The translations under genes and the position numbers were made by a program. A stretch of 28,816 nucleotides of DNA, from NCBI GenBank assembly GCA_040902855.1, contig JBBDWN010000070.1:1-28816 (forward strand). Reading direction: 5' to 3'. Below the pieces are notes generated by a model. The model made no database searches. It was not told the DNA's origin and saw only the letters and a program-made list of their open reading frames with translations. This stretch comes from DATHWB01 sp040902855 (lineage in GTDB: Bacteria > Actinomycetota > Acidimicrobiia > Spongiisociales > ZC4RG35). How positions within the stretch are numbered: the stretch's first letter is position 1; the number at the start of each line of letters is the position of its first letter. Positions 1 through 7,568 of this stretch are shown here, one piece after another.

Positions 1-1
1 T

Positions 2-43
2 GCCGTGTTCGCCGACTTCTTCGCTGACATATTTCTGGTCTGA
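2..43 (+). CDS. 3' end of an unidentified gene (partial)
   Basis: The first bases read as an open frame of 13 codons ending in TGA, with a hydrophobic, aromatic-rich C-terminus (…FADFFADIFLV). It ends 31 nt before the metal-binding chaperone gene on the same strand, so the two may be co-transcribed. If so, a membrane transporter or other metal-handling protein would be a natural partner, but the fragment is too short to identify. Existence is inferred only from frame and spacing. Confidence 0.4.
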   Translation, partial: AVFADFFADIFLV

Positions 44-74
44 GCGCGACAATTGACCGACGCCGAGGAGACGC

Positions 75-287
75 ATGAAAACCGAGATCTACACCGTGGA
101 GGACATCCACTGCAGAGGGTGTGAAACGACCATTCGGACCCTGGTGGGCGATGTGGCCGGAGTCCAGCAGGTCGACCCCGACCATCGGACGAACCAGGTG
201 GTCGTCACGTACGACGAAGTTCAGGTCGATGACATCACAATTCGGGCGGCACTGGCCAACGCCGGGTTTCTACCGAGAGAGGGTTAG
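75..287 (+). CDS. Heavy-metal-associated (HMA) domain protein, CopZ-like copper chaperone
   Basis: This is a 70-residue cytosolic protein made of one HMA (ferredoxin-like βαββαβ) domain. The metal-binding loop is IHCRGC (residues 11-16), matching the family MxCxxC loop with Ile replacing the usual Met. The two cysteines would bind Cu(I) or another soft metal and deliver it to a P-type ATPase or regulator. The length matches free-standing CopZ/Atx1-type chaperones. The start is supported by a GAGGAG Shine-Dalgarno at 65-70, 4 nt before ATG. It lies just downstream of an unidentified gene end and runs convergently into the HhH-GPD gene. Metal specificity cannot be read from the sequence. Confidence 0.85.
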   Translation: MKTEIYTVEDIHCRGCETTIRTLVGDVAGVQQVDPDHRTNQVVVTYDEVQVDDITIRAALANAGFLPREG

Positions 288-325
288 GCACTCGATGGCG
301 TGATCGGCAATGGAGGTTTCGGGAC

Positions 326-895
326 TCAGTCCTGCTTCGATTTCCCCGCCGCCCGTTGCATGCGTTTCCATTCCTTCACCTCGGCGAGGGCGGCGGGTCC
401 GTCGACGTCGGCGGCAGACCGTGGGACATCATCGGAAAATGGTGCGGCGACGGACTCCCATCCACTTGGCCGGACCGAGAAACGCTTGGCCAGCAGGGCG
501 ATGAAGATTTTGGTCTTCTCGTCACCGAATCCCGGCATACGGCGCAGACGCTGAGAGAGGTCGGCCGCATCCTCGGCGTCGCTCCAGACCAACTCGACGC
601 GCCCGCCGTGGTGTTCGACGACGTGTTCGCACATTGCGTGGATACGTCTGGCCATGACGGCAGGGAATCGGTGGATCGCAGGCGGTTCGCAGCACACGGC
701 CACGAGGTCATCGCGATCCATCGCCGCGATGCGGACTGCGTCGAGGTGGCCGAGCCGCTCCCGAACGGTGAATGGGCCGCGAAATGCCCATTCCATCGGC
801 ACCTGCTGGTCCAACAGCATGCCGATCACCAACGCCAGAGGGTCGGATCCCAGGAGTCGGTCGATCGCTGCGTCGCCTGTGATCCGGAACGCCAT
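326..895 (-). CDS. HhH-GPD-type base-excision DNA repair family protein
   Basis: A 189-residue protein of the small actinobacterial HhH-GPD family that is related to DNA glycosylases of base excision repair. Residues 17-40 resemble the family N-terminal helix (LALVIGMLLDQQVPMEWAF). The helix-hairpin-helix lies near residues 119-138 (RMPGFGDEKTKIFIALLAKR) and would contact the DNA backbone. No iron-sulfur Cys cluster is seen, unlike Nth/MutY. Substrate is unknown for this family. The ATG at 895 overlaps the stop of the upstream zinc-ribbon gene as TGATG, so the pair is translationally coupled. A longer in-frame reading upstream exists but lies antiparallel in frame space over the neighbouring gene, so the coupled ATG is preferred. 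Confidence 0.8.
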   Translation of the reverse strand: MAFRITGDAAIDRLLGSDPLALVIGMLLDQQVPMEWAFRGPFTVRERLGHLDAVRIAAMDRDDLVAVCCEPPAIHRFPAVMARRIHAMCEHVVEHHGGRVELVWSDAEDAADLSQRLRRMPGFGDEKTKIFIALLAKRFSVRPSGWESVAAPFSDDVPRSAADVDGPAALAEVKEWKRMQRAAGKSKQD

Positions 896-1662
896 CAGGC
901 GCAGTCGACGCAGATTCCGGCGGTTTCCGAGGCGAGACGGAGCGGCTTTGTCGTCCAACAGCTTTGACACGCGAAGGTCTCGGCGACTGCCGCCACCCTG
1001 ACCTTCTCCGCCCGCAACGTGCGGGTCCGGGCCACCGCGGATGAGCGTTCGCGGCGGACGGGCGCGGGCTTGGTGTGGGCGACGAAGTGGCGGGCCGGGT
1101 CGTGTTCCTTCTCCGCCGCCCACCAAAGTGCGTCGAGTGTCCAGAGATCCGTGTCCACATCTGCTCTGACGAGCCCCAGCATCTCGTTCACCCGAACGTA
1201 CGTCTCTCCGACGGTGGTGCCATCTGCCACCTCGGGCCACAGTCCGAGCCGGCGCATCGCTGACTCCGAGATCGTGTTCCACACCCCGTATTCGTCGGGA
1301 TGTGTCACGAGGAGAATCGGAGACCAGACGTCGTGGTCGAATTCTCGAGGCTCGCCGAGTTGGTCGATGCGTTCGGACAGAGGGACGTCGGTGTCCAGCA
1401 GTTCCCCGATCATCGCCCGGACGGCTTCGAAAGAGCGGACCAGGCGGTCGGTGCGGCGTTGCAGGCCCCACCAGTGGCGGTTGTGCTCGAACAGAAGAAA
1501 GCTCGCAAGCTGGTCGGACGTCAGACGCGACGGGCTCGAGAAGGCGGAACCCCACTGTCTGATCGCAGTGTCTCGATCGCGGATCATCTGGACGACGTCG
1601 TTGTGGTTGCCTGCGTCCCGGAGTCGCCGGAGATACCTGATGGGGTCGGTCGGTGAGGTCAT
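895..1662 (-). CDS. Uncharacterised protein with C-terminal four-cysteine zinc ribbon
   Basis: I do not recognise this 255-residue protein. It is soluble, rich in Arg and Trp, with a central motif VTHPDEYGVWN (119-129) recalling the HPDxYxxxN segments seen in some restriction-associated or DNA-modification-linked proteins; that resemblance is weak. The C-terminus carries two CxxC knuckles (C232/C235 and C251/C254), a probable zinc ribbon, after a basic linker (200-225). It is translationally coupled (TGATG) to the HhH-GPD repair gene, which suggests a nucleic-acid role by association only. The start is supported by a TAGTCT hexamer 10 nt upstream (1673-1678 on the complementary strand), consistent with a leaderless transcript. 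Confidence 0.7.
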   Translation of the reverse strand: MTSPTDPIRYLRRLRDAGNHNDVVQMIRDRDTAIRQWGSAFSSPSRLTSDQLASFLLFEHNRHWWGLQRRTDRLVRSFEAVRAMIGELLDTDVPLSERIDQLGEPREFDHDVWSPILLVTHPDEYGVWNTISESAMRRLGLWPEVADGTTVGETYVRVNEMLGLVRADVDTDLWTLDALWWAAEKEHDPARHFVAHTKPAPVRRERSSAVARTRTLRAEKVRVAAVAETFACQSCWTTKPLRLASETAGICVDCA

Positions 1663-1672
1663 CGAGCCGCCG

Positions 1673-1678
1673 AGACTA
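1673..1678 (-). promoter_or_regulatory. -10 element (TAGTCT) of the zinc-ribbon/HhH-GPD operon
   Basis: On the minus strand TAGTCT lies 10 nt before the ATG at 1662, with no Shine-Dalgarno between. This spacing puts the transcription start at or next to the start codon. Confidence 0.5.
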
Positions 1679-1697
1679 CGCCGGTGGTCGGGCGCGA

Positions 1698-1736
1698 AAG
1701 AAACCCCCTGCTGCCGACGGCAGCCGGGGGTTTCTT
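1698..1736. terminator. Strong intrinsic terminator hairpin
   Basis: An 11-bp outer stem (AAGAAACCCCC at 1698-1708 with GGGGGTTTCTT at 1726-1736) encloses a second perfect 6-bp stem (GCTGCC/GGCAGC) with a GAC loop. The T/A-rich ends make it terminator-like in both directions. Its position fits termination of the small membrane-protein transcript reading leftward, insulating the next operon promoter at 1673-1678. Confidence 0.8.
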
Positions 1737-1757
1737 GTCCATCCGCTCAGACGCCGT

Positions 1758-1904
1758 TCAGACGGCTCGTGACTTGTTGCCGGTGATCGCTCCCCACACG
1801 AAGAGGACGAGCGCGATGATCAGAATCCAGCGGAGCGCCTCGAAGGCCAGTCCGACGCCGCCCAAGATGAGGGCGATGACGATCAATACGATTGCGAGTC
1901 CCAC
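1758..1904 (-). CDS. Small hydrophobic membrane protein
   Basis: A 48-residue, almost wholly hydrophobic protein with two predicted transmembrane helices (about residues 2-20 and 23-40) and a short polar tail (GNKSRAV). Similar tiny hydrophobic proteins are common in actinobacteria and have no assigned function. The GTG start at 1904 is chosen because an AAGGAG Shine-Dalgarno lies 8 nt upstream (in the 1910-1917 region on the complementary strand); a longer 83-residue reading would prepend an Arg-rich, unlikely N-terminus. A strong terminator follows at 1698-1736. Confidence 0.65.
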   Translation of the reverse strand: MGLAIVLIVIALILGGVGLAFEALRWILIIALVLFVWGAITGNKSRAV

Positions 1905-1998
1905 GGGTGCTCTCCTTTGCCGTGCGACGTCCAGTCGACGTCGTGTCACAGGTTCTTGACGATGCGTACACCCAATCCGTACCCGGAGAACGCCACCT

Positions 1999-2391
1999 CT
2001 ATACGTCAATCATTCCCCGAGCGCTCCAACCGGACCAGCGTTCCACGAAAATGCGGACCCATGGGCCGTTCGGCGGATTGGCCCCGTATTGGGGATATCG
2101 AGCTTCGAGTGCGGCCGCCAGTGGGGGCGGTTCGGCATCGATCGACGCCGTCCCGTCGGCGCGAACCCACCAAAGTCGGTCCCAGTCCTCGGAGCGTTCG
2201 TCGAACAGCACCGCGACTCGCGGCTCCAACCGAATGTTCTCCAACCGCCGCAGCGGTCGGCCGGACTTCGGCTTGTGATCGACCGCGAAGATGATCACGT
2301 CTTCCACCACGGCGTGGACGATCGGCACCACATGCGGGCGGCCGTCGGGAGAGAGGGTCGCCAGCGTGGCGAACCGGGTCCCGGCCGCCAA
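1999..2391 (-). CDS. PPOX-class, probable F420-dependent oxidoreductase (Rv0121 family)
   Basis: A 130-residue split-barrel flavin/deazaflavin-binding protein. The N-terminus FATLATLSPDGRPHVVPI is the typical PPOX β1-β2 strand pair, followed by VDHKPKSGRPLRRLENI (a phosphate-contacting loop) and RVAVLFDERSEDWDRLWWVRADG, which matches the Rv0121-like family assigned to F420 binding. It probably acts in cytosolic redox chemistry with F420 or FMN; the substrate is unknown. It begins 17 nt after the stop of the acyl-CoA ligase gene and is likely in its operon. The start used is TTG at 2391; no upstream ATG/GTG is available in frame near the ligase stop, and no clear Shine-Dalgarno is seen. Confidence 0.8.
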   Translation of the reverse strand: MAAGTRFATLATLSPDGRPHVVPIVHAVVEDVIIFAVDHKPKSGRPLRRLENIRLEPRVAVLFDERSEDWDRLWWVRADGTASIDAEPPPLAAALEARYPQYGANPPNGPWVRIFVERWSGWSARGMIDV

Positions 2392-2408
2392 CGATCGCCA
2401 GTCGACGG

Positions 2409-3956
2409 TCAGACAGCCCGCAGTTCCCGGCGGAGGATCTTCCCGGAGGCGGACTTCGGGACGGCGTCGATGAATTCCACCATTCGGATCTTCTTGTAGG
2501 AGGCGACATGGTCGGCGACGAAGGCCATCACCTCTTCGGCATCGAGTTCAGCTCCCGGCGCCCTCACCACGAACGCCTTCGGGACTTCCCCGGCCTCGAT
2601 GTCAGGCACCCCGATGACCGCGGCATCGGCGATGGCCGGATGAGTCAGGAGAATGCCCTCGAGTTCGGCAGGCGGGACCTGGAATCCCTTGAATTTGATG
2701 AGCTCCTTCAGCCGGTCGACGATGTAGAGGAATCCATCCGAGTCGAAGTGCCCGATGTCGCCCGTGTGAAGCCAGCCTTCTGCGTCGATGGTGGCGGCAG
2801 TCGCCTCGGCGTTGTTCAGGTACCCCTTCATCACTTGTGGACCCCGAATCCACACCTCGCCGTCTTCGCCCGGGGCGGCATCGTCACCCGTCGCCGGGTC
2901 GATGATCCGGGTCTCCGTATTAGAAATGGTGACACCGACCGAAGCCGGGTTGTACGAGCCTTCCGGCGTCGAATGGGTGACCGGGCTGAGCTCGGTCATC
3001 CCGTATCCCTGGACGACAGCCACCCCCAGCCGTCGTCGGGCATCGTCAGCGAGTTCGCCCGAGAGCGGCGCCGCTCCCGAGAAGATCAGCCGCAGGCTCG
3101 ACACGTCGTAGTCGTCGACCATCGGGTGCTTGGCCAGCGCCAGCACGATGGGTGGCACCAGATAGGCGATGGTGATGGCGTGATCCTGGAGGATCCGCAG
3201 GAACTCCGGCAGGTCGAATCGTGGCATCGTGACCACCGTGCCCCCGCGATAGATCACGTTGTTCATCAGGACCTGCATGCCGTAGATGTGGAAGAACGGG
3301 AGGACGGCGATCACCCGCTCCACGCCGGGCTCCACCCGGAGGATGTGTTCGGTCTGGGCCATGTTCGCCGTCAGGTTGCGGTGGGTGAGCATCACTCCTT
3401 TGGGAAGACCGGTGGTCCCGGAGGAATATGGGAGCACGACGACGTCCTCGGCAGTGTCCACCTCGGCATGACCCCCGAAGGGCTCGGCGGCGAGGACTTC
3501 GGAGAACGCGATGTGTTCGTCTGTCTCACCGATCACCACGATGTCGGTCACGTTGCTCTTTGCGGCGGCTGCGACGGCCGTCTCGATGAACATCGGGATC
3601 GTCACGAGAAGCGTCGCCCCCGAATCCTGCAGTTGGAACGCGACTTCTTCAGGACCGTACGTCGGGTTGATCGTCGTGATCGTTCCTCCCACGGTGGCCG
3701 CACCGTGGAAGGTCAGGAAGTACTCGGGCAGATTGGGCAGGAGGATTCCGAGAACGTCGCCGTGTCCGAATCCGCGCCCAGCCAGCCATCCGGCTACCCG
3801 TCTGGTGCCGTCGGCGAGCTGGGAGTATGTGTACGTCCGGCCGGTCGGACCGTCGATGATCGCGGGATGATCGCCGAGTTCGTCGACGCGCTGCAGCACG
3901 AAGGGTGTGACGGGTTGTGTGGGGATCTCGACATCAGGAAAGGGGCTCGTGTACAT
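2409..3956 (-). CDS. 4-coumarate-CoA ligase-like acyl-CoA synthetase (AMP-forming)
   Basis: A 515-residue ANL-superfamily enzyme that adenylates a carboxylic acid and transfers it to CoA. Seen in order: the P-loop YSSGTTGLPKG (178-187), the GYGMTELSPVT motif of the adenylate-binding site, the TGD hinge region (GWLHTGDIG), the RLKELIKFKGFQVPPAELE hinge, and the catalytic C-terminal lysine motif PKSASGKILRREL. This pattern fits 4-coumarate-CoA ligase and related aryl/medium-chain acyl-CoA synthetases; the real substrate is not deducible. ATG at 3956 is preferred over a GTG-like or longer start at 4064 because a TGGAG Shine-Dalgarno lies 7 nt upstream and family homology begins there. Followed closely by the PPOX gene. 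Confidence 0.9.
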   Translation of the reverse strand: MYTSPFPDVEIPTQPVTPFVLQRVDELGDHPAIIDGPTGRTYTYSQLADGTRRVAGWLAGRGFGHGDVLGILLPNLPEYFLTFHGAATVGGTITTINPTYGPEEVAFQLQDSGATLLVTIPMFIETAVAAAAKSNVTDIVVIGETDEHIAFSEVLAAEPFGGHAEVDTAEDVVVLPYSSGTTGLPKGVMLTHRNLTANMAQTEHILRVEPGVERVIAVLPFFHIYGMQVLMNNVIYRGGTVVTMPRFDLPEFLRILQDHAITIAYLVPPIVLALAKHPMVDDYDVSSLRLIFSGAAPLSGELADDARRRLGVAVVQGYGMTELSPVTHSTPEGSYNPASVGVTISNTETRIIDPATGDDAAPGEDGEVWIRGPQVMKGYLNNAEATAATIDAEGWLHTGDIGHFDSDGFLYIVDRLKELIKFKGFQVPPAELEGILLTHPAIADAAVIGVPDIEAGEVPKAFVVRAPGAELDAEEVMAFVADHVASYKKIRMVEFIDAVPKSASGKILRRELRAV

Positions 3957-4081
3957 CGTGCGGCTCCAGGTTCGGGCACCGCCGACGATAGGCGGGGCGC
4001 TCGATGTGAGGCCGCCCCAGAGGCCTGTTGCGCCAACGCCGAATCCGGTCGAAGATGGCGGCATCGATTCTCGGAGGTCGC

Positions 4082-4624
4082 GTGCGATTCAGACAGGTGA
4101 AGATCATCCTTGCCCTCGCGGCATTTCCTCTCCTGGCGGCGATGCCGGCGCTCGGGAGCGTGACGCCGCCGTGCAATGGGTCCGTCACGATCGGCGGAGC
4201 CACGTACGGCCCGGACAACGACACCGCAGGCAATCCGATCGTCATCCCGGCCGACAAGTCAGGAGTCGTCGCAGTCTGGACGGCGACGACAGGCACCCCG
4301 ATCACCGACCATTCCGGATCCGTCGGCATCGTGGTTGGACCCTCGACAGTCGAACTCGCCAGTTGGAACGGTGAGAATGCCGATCTGGAGACCACGGTAG
4401 AAGGCGACTTTTCCCTCGCCTCGGCCCCTTCGTTCCTTCAGTCGCTCACCGGCCTCTACGAGGTGACAGCAACCCACTCCGGCAACGGCGGGAGCTGTGA
4501 CGGCTCGGTGATGGTGAAGCTCGAAGGAAACGCTGCAACCACCCCTGTTGGCGCCGCGTCCATCGGAGGAACTGTGGCTGCTGCGCTGGGCCTGGCATTC
4601 GCCGGAAGGGGGAAGGCAGTATGA
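4082..4624 (+). CDS. Secreted or membrane-anchored protein of unknown function
   Basis: A 180-residue exported protein that I do not recognise. It has a signal peptide (FRQVKIILALAAFPLLAAMPALG, about 3-25), a Thr/Gly/Ser-rich β-type ectodomain with two cysteines (in TPPCNGS and GGSCDGS) likely forming a disulfide, and a C-terminal hydrophobic helix ending in a basic tail (RGKAV), so it is probably tethered to the membrane by its C-terminus. There is no LPxTG motif. The GTG at 4082 is chosen because GGAGG at 4073-4077 lies 4 nt upstream; an ATG at 4055 is an alternative. Its stop overlaps the ATG of the next small membrane protein (ATGA). Confidence 0.7.
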   Translation: MRFRQVKIILALAAFPLLAAMPALGSVTPPCNGSVTIGGATYGPDNDTAGNPIVIPADKSGVVAVWTATTGTPITDHSGSVGIVVGPSTVELASWNGENADLETTVEGDFSLASAPSFLQSLTGLYEVTATHSGNGGSCDGSVMVKLEGNAATTPVGAASIGGTVAAALGLAFAGRGKAV

Positions 4625-4803
4625 AGGGCCGTCCTGTCCTCGGTGTGGTCAGCGGACTGTTCTTCGGTCTCTTCGGGGCAGTCATGCTCCAACAATTCAG
4701 CATCTGGCCGCTGGACACCGTTTCCCTGATCGGGCTGCCGGTCGTCGGTGTGATCCTTGGCCTGGTGCTGGCCAAGACCGCACCCTTCTCCAAGACGAAC
4801 TGA
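4621..4803 (+). CDS. Small two-helix membrane protein
   Basis: A 60-residue protein with two hydrophobic segments (about 6-24 and 33-53), separated by a short polar turn, and a lysine-containing cytoplasmic-type tail. Its ATG overlaps the stop of the preceding exported protein (ATGA), which implies translational coupling and probable joint function at the membrane. No family was recognised. Confidence 0.65.
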   Translation: MKGRPVLGVVSGLFFGLFGAVMLQQFSIWPLDTVSLIGLPVVGVILGLVLAKTAPFSKTN

Positions 4804-4842
4804 ATCAGAAGAACTGAATCACAAGGGTTGGGCCCCGATGTC

Positions 4843-4871
4843 CCGCCTGAACGCGAAGCTGTTTCGGGCGG
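4843..4871. terminator. Hairpin between convergent genes
   Basis: CCGCCTGAA (4843-4851) pairs with TTCGGGCGG (4863-4871), nine pairs with one G-U, around an 11-nt loop. It sits in the 108-nt gap between the small membrane-protein gene and the end of topA. There is no T-tract, so it may be a factor-assisted or weak bidirectional terminator. Nothing else is seen in this gap. Confidence 0.45.
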
Positions 4872-4911
4872 AACGTGAAGCGGTCGGCGTCGCCGGCCTG
4901 CGCTGACCGTG

Positions 4912-7476
4912 TTATTTGCCGATTCGGTCCCGGCGGGCCTGCAGAAGTTCGGCGGCTCGTTCCAGGCTGATCGACTCGGGAGTGTCCCCCTTGCGCAGCG
5001 AGGCATTCACGTCGCCGTCCGTGACGTACGGGCCGTAGCGCCCATTCCGAACCGTGACCGACTTCTTCGAGACCGGATCGTCGCCCAGTTCGCGGAGCGG
5101 ACCTGCCGCCTTCTGGCCTCTCCGCCGCGGAGGTTCGGCGAGGAGCTTCAGTGCCTCTTCGACGGTGACAGTGAACAACTGATCCTCGGCCTCGAGGGAT
5201 CGGCGGTCGTCACCGCGCTGGATGTACGGGCCGTACCGGCCGTTGAGGGCGAGAATGTCGACGCCTGCTTCGTCCTGGCCCACCGTCCGGGGAAGGGACA
5301 GAAGCTGGAGCGCATCGTCGAGGGACAGCGCGTCCAATTCCATCGTCTTGAGGAGGCTCGCCCGTTTCGGCTTCTCCTTCGACCCCTCCTCGACCTCGCC
5401 CAACTGCACATACGCGCCGAATCGTCCGGTGCGCCCGAGCACGACCAACCCGGAGTCCGGGTCGCTGCCGAGGATTTTGTCCCCCCGCGACTGGTCGTCG
5501 ATGAGCTGGTTCGCCTTCTCGATCGTCACTTCGTCCGGCGCGAGATCGTCCGGGATCGATCCCCGGTCCTCTCCCCGCTCGACATAGGGGCCGTACCGAC
5601 CGACGCGGGCGACGATCTCGCGTCCCTGGTCGTCCGTTCCGATCGGGATCGAGTTGACCGCTCGGGCGTCGATCTCACCGAGACGTTGCTCGATGGTTGC
5701 CTTCAGGCCTTCGTCGCCCAGGTAGAACTGGGTGAGCCACGGGACCCGGTCCTGATCGCCGGACGCGATCTCGTCGAGGTCGTCTTCCATGCGGGCGGTG
5801 AACTCGTAGTCGACGAGATTCGGGAAACTCTGCTCCAGCAGCGTCACGACGGCGAAGGCCGTGAAGGTCGGGATCAGCGTCTGCCCGCGTTTGAACACGT
5901 ATCCGGCGTCCTGGATCCGGGACATGATCGAGGCGTAGGTCGAAGGGCGACCCACGCCGAGCTCTTCGAGGCGTTGGACGAGCGAGGCCTCGTTGTATCG
6001 CCTGGGCGGTTGGGTTTCGTGGCCGGCCGGCTCGAGAGCGATCACGGCGAGCGCATCACCCTCCTCGACCGCAGGAAGGGGCGACTCGGAGTCGTCGGCA
6101 TCGCCGGTGTCGACCGACTCGACGTAGACCTTGAGGAAGCCAGGGAAGTGGATGACGCGCCCCGAAGCGGAGAACTCCGCATCCCTTCCATCAGAGGCGG
6201 TGGCGCCGAACCGGATCGAAAGGGACTCGCCTCTGGCGTCGGGCATCTGCGAGGCGATCGTCCGCTTCCAGATCAGTTCGTACAGCTGGGCTTCGTCGCC
6301 TCCGAGTTCGGTCCGCACCTGGGCCGGGGTCTTCCACGACTCGCCTGCCGGTCTGATCGCCTCGTGCGCTTCCTGGGCGTTCTTGGCCTTCCCGCTGTAG
6401 GTGCGGGGCGACGCCAGCACGTAGTCGGCGCCGAACTGCTTGCCGATCTCGGCGCGGGCGGTTGCGATCGCCGACTCGGCGAGCGACACCGAGTCGGTCC
6501 GCATGTAGGTGATGTAGCCGTTCTCGTACAGCCTTTGGGCGACGGACATGGTCCGGACCGACGTGTATCGGAGTTTGCGGGCCGCCTCTTGCTGCAGGGT
6601 CGAAGTCCGGAACGGTGCGTACGGTCGCCGGGTGTAGGGCTTCGTGTCGGTGGATCTGACCGCAAACTCGGCGTTCTCGAGCGCCACCGCCAGGTTGGCT
6701 GCGGTCTCCGAGTCGAGCACGGTCACGTCGTTCTGAACGTTGCCGAGGGAGTCGAAATCCCGACCGGATGCGACGCGTGACCCGTCGAGCGCCACCAGAG
6801 AACCGGTGAACTGGGTGGAGTCGCCCGGCTTTTCGAAGGTCCCCTCGAGGTCCCAGTACCCGGCCGACCGGAACGCCATTCGCTCTCGTTCGCGTTCGAC
6901 GATGATCCTCACCGCCACCGACTGGACCCGTCCGGCGCTCAATCCGCGCGCCACCTTGAGCCACAGAACTCTGGACACGTCGTATCCGACGAGACGGTCG
7001 AGAATCCGTCGCGCCTCTTGTGCGTCGACCAATTTGGTGTCGATGTCTCTCGGATTGTCGAAGGCTTGGCGGATCGCCGACTCGGTGATCTCGTGGAAGA
7101 CCATTCGCTTCACCGGTACCTTCGGCTTCAGGACCTCGGCCAGATGCCAGGCGATGGCCTCGCCTTCCCGATCCTCGTCGGTGGCGAGGTAGACCTCGTC
7201 TACTCCTTCCATCGCCTTCTTCAACTTCTTGACGTGATCGCGAGACCGGCTCGACAGGACATACACGGGTTCGAATCCGTCGTCGACGTTGACGGCGAGA
7301 TAGGCCCACGGTTCCTTGCGGTAGCGCTCGGGGAGGTCCTTGGCCGATCCGGGCAGGTCCCGGATGTGGCCCATCGACGCTTCGACCACTACTTCGTCAT
7401 CGGACATCCCGCGCAGGAACTGGCCAATCGATTTGGCCTTGGTGGGGGATTCGACGATGACGAGTGAACGGGTCAC
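4912..7476 (-). CDS. topA: DNA topoisomerase I (type IA)
   Basis: An 854-residue enzyme that relaxes negatively supercoiled DNA. The N-terminal Toprim domain shows LVIVESPTKAKS (5-16) with the conserved acid E9 and the TDEDREGE metal site (D100, D102, E104). The catalytic tyrosine is Y324 in YITYMRTDSVS. The C-terminal third has no Cys4 zinc fingers; it carries four repeated modules, each with a G-R-Y/F-G-x-Y core (GRYGPYV, GRFGAYV, GRYGPYI, GRYGPYV), the actinobacterial-type DNA-binding C-terminus, and ends in a basic segment. The GTG start at 7476 is supported by a TAGCTT hexamer 8 nt upstream and no Shine-Dalgarno (leaderless). It is divergent from the MFS-tmk-holB operon. Confidence 0.97.
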   Translation of the reverse strand: MTRSLVIVESPTKAKSIGQFLRGMSDDEVVVEASMGHIRDLPGSAKDLPERYRKEPWAYLAVNVDDGFEPVYVLSSRSRDHVKKLKKAMEGVDEVYLATDEDREGEAIAWHLAEVLKPKVPVKRMVFHEITESAIRQAFDNPRDIDTKLVDAQEARRILDRLVGYDVSRVLWLKVARGLSAGRVQSVAVRIIVERERERMAFRSAGYWDLEGTFEKPGDSTQFTGSLVALDGSRVASGRDFDSLGNVQNDVTVLDSETAANLAVALENAEFAVRSTDTKPYTRRPYAPFRTSTLQQEAARKLRYTSVRTMSVAQRLYENGYITYMRTDSVSLAESAIATARAEIGKQFGADYVLASPRTYSGKAKNAQEAHEAIRPAGESWKTPAQVRTELGGDEAQLYELIWKRTIASQMPDARGESLSIRFGATASDGRDAEFSASGRVIHFPGFLKVYVESVDTGDADDSESPLPAVEEGDALAVIALEPAGHETQPPRRYNEASLVQRLEELGVGRPSTYASIMSRIQDAGYVFKRGQTLIPTFTAFAVVTLLEQSFPNLVDYEFTARMEDDLDEIASGDQDRVPWLTQFYLGDEGLKATIEQRLGEIDARAVNSIPIGTDDQGREIVARVGRYGPYVERGEDRGSIPDDLAPDEVTIEKANQLIDDQSRGDKILGSDPDSGLVVLGRTGRFGAYVQLGEVEEGSKEKPKRASLLKTMELDALSLDDALQLLSLPRTVGQDEAGVDILALNGRYGPYIQRGDDRRSLEAEDQLFTVTVEEALKLLAEPPRRRGQKAAGPLRELGDDPVSKKSVTVRNGRYGPYVTDGDVNASLRKGDTPESISLERAAELLQARRDRIGK

Positions 7477-7484
7477 GGCGCCGG

Positions 7485-7490
7485 AAGCTA
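7485..7490 (-). promoter_or_regulatory. -10 element (TAGCTT) of topA
   Basis: On the minus strand TAGCTT is 8 nt before the GTG start of topA, the spacing expected for a leaderless mRNA. Confidence 0.5.
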
Positions 7491-7552
7491 CGGGAGCCGT
7501 TCGCGAAATGTCAACCTTCGACCCCGCTCACCCCCCAAAGTCATGGGGTCGG

Positions 7553-7558
7553 TAGCCT
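7553..7558 (+). promoter_or_regulatory. -10 element (TAGCCT) of the MFS-tmk-holB operon
   Basis: TAGCCT lies 10 nt before the GTG at 7569 with no Shine-Dalgarno between, again consistent with a leaderless transcript. It is divergent from the topA promoter 63 nt away. Confidence 0.5.
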
Positions 7559-7568
7559 CTCGAACGAC

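Noticed and set aside
326..1555. 409-codon minus-strand frame including the HhH-GPD gene
   Set aside because: Only the last 189 residues resemble a protein; the upstream part overlaps the zinc-ribbon gene in another frame and is Arg/Pro-rich, so the ATG at 895 was used.
2508..4100. 530-codon plus-strand open frame across the acyl-CoA ligase gene
   Set aside because: Antisense to a clear AMP-forming ligase and repetitive Arg/Asp/His in composition.
4909..6780. 623-codon plus-strand open frame across topA
   Set aside because: Antisense to topA, and its translation has no recognisable domain.
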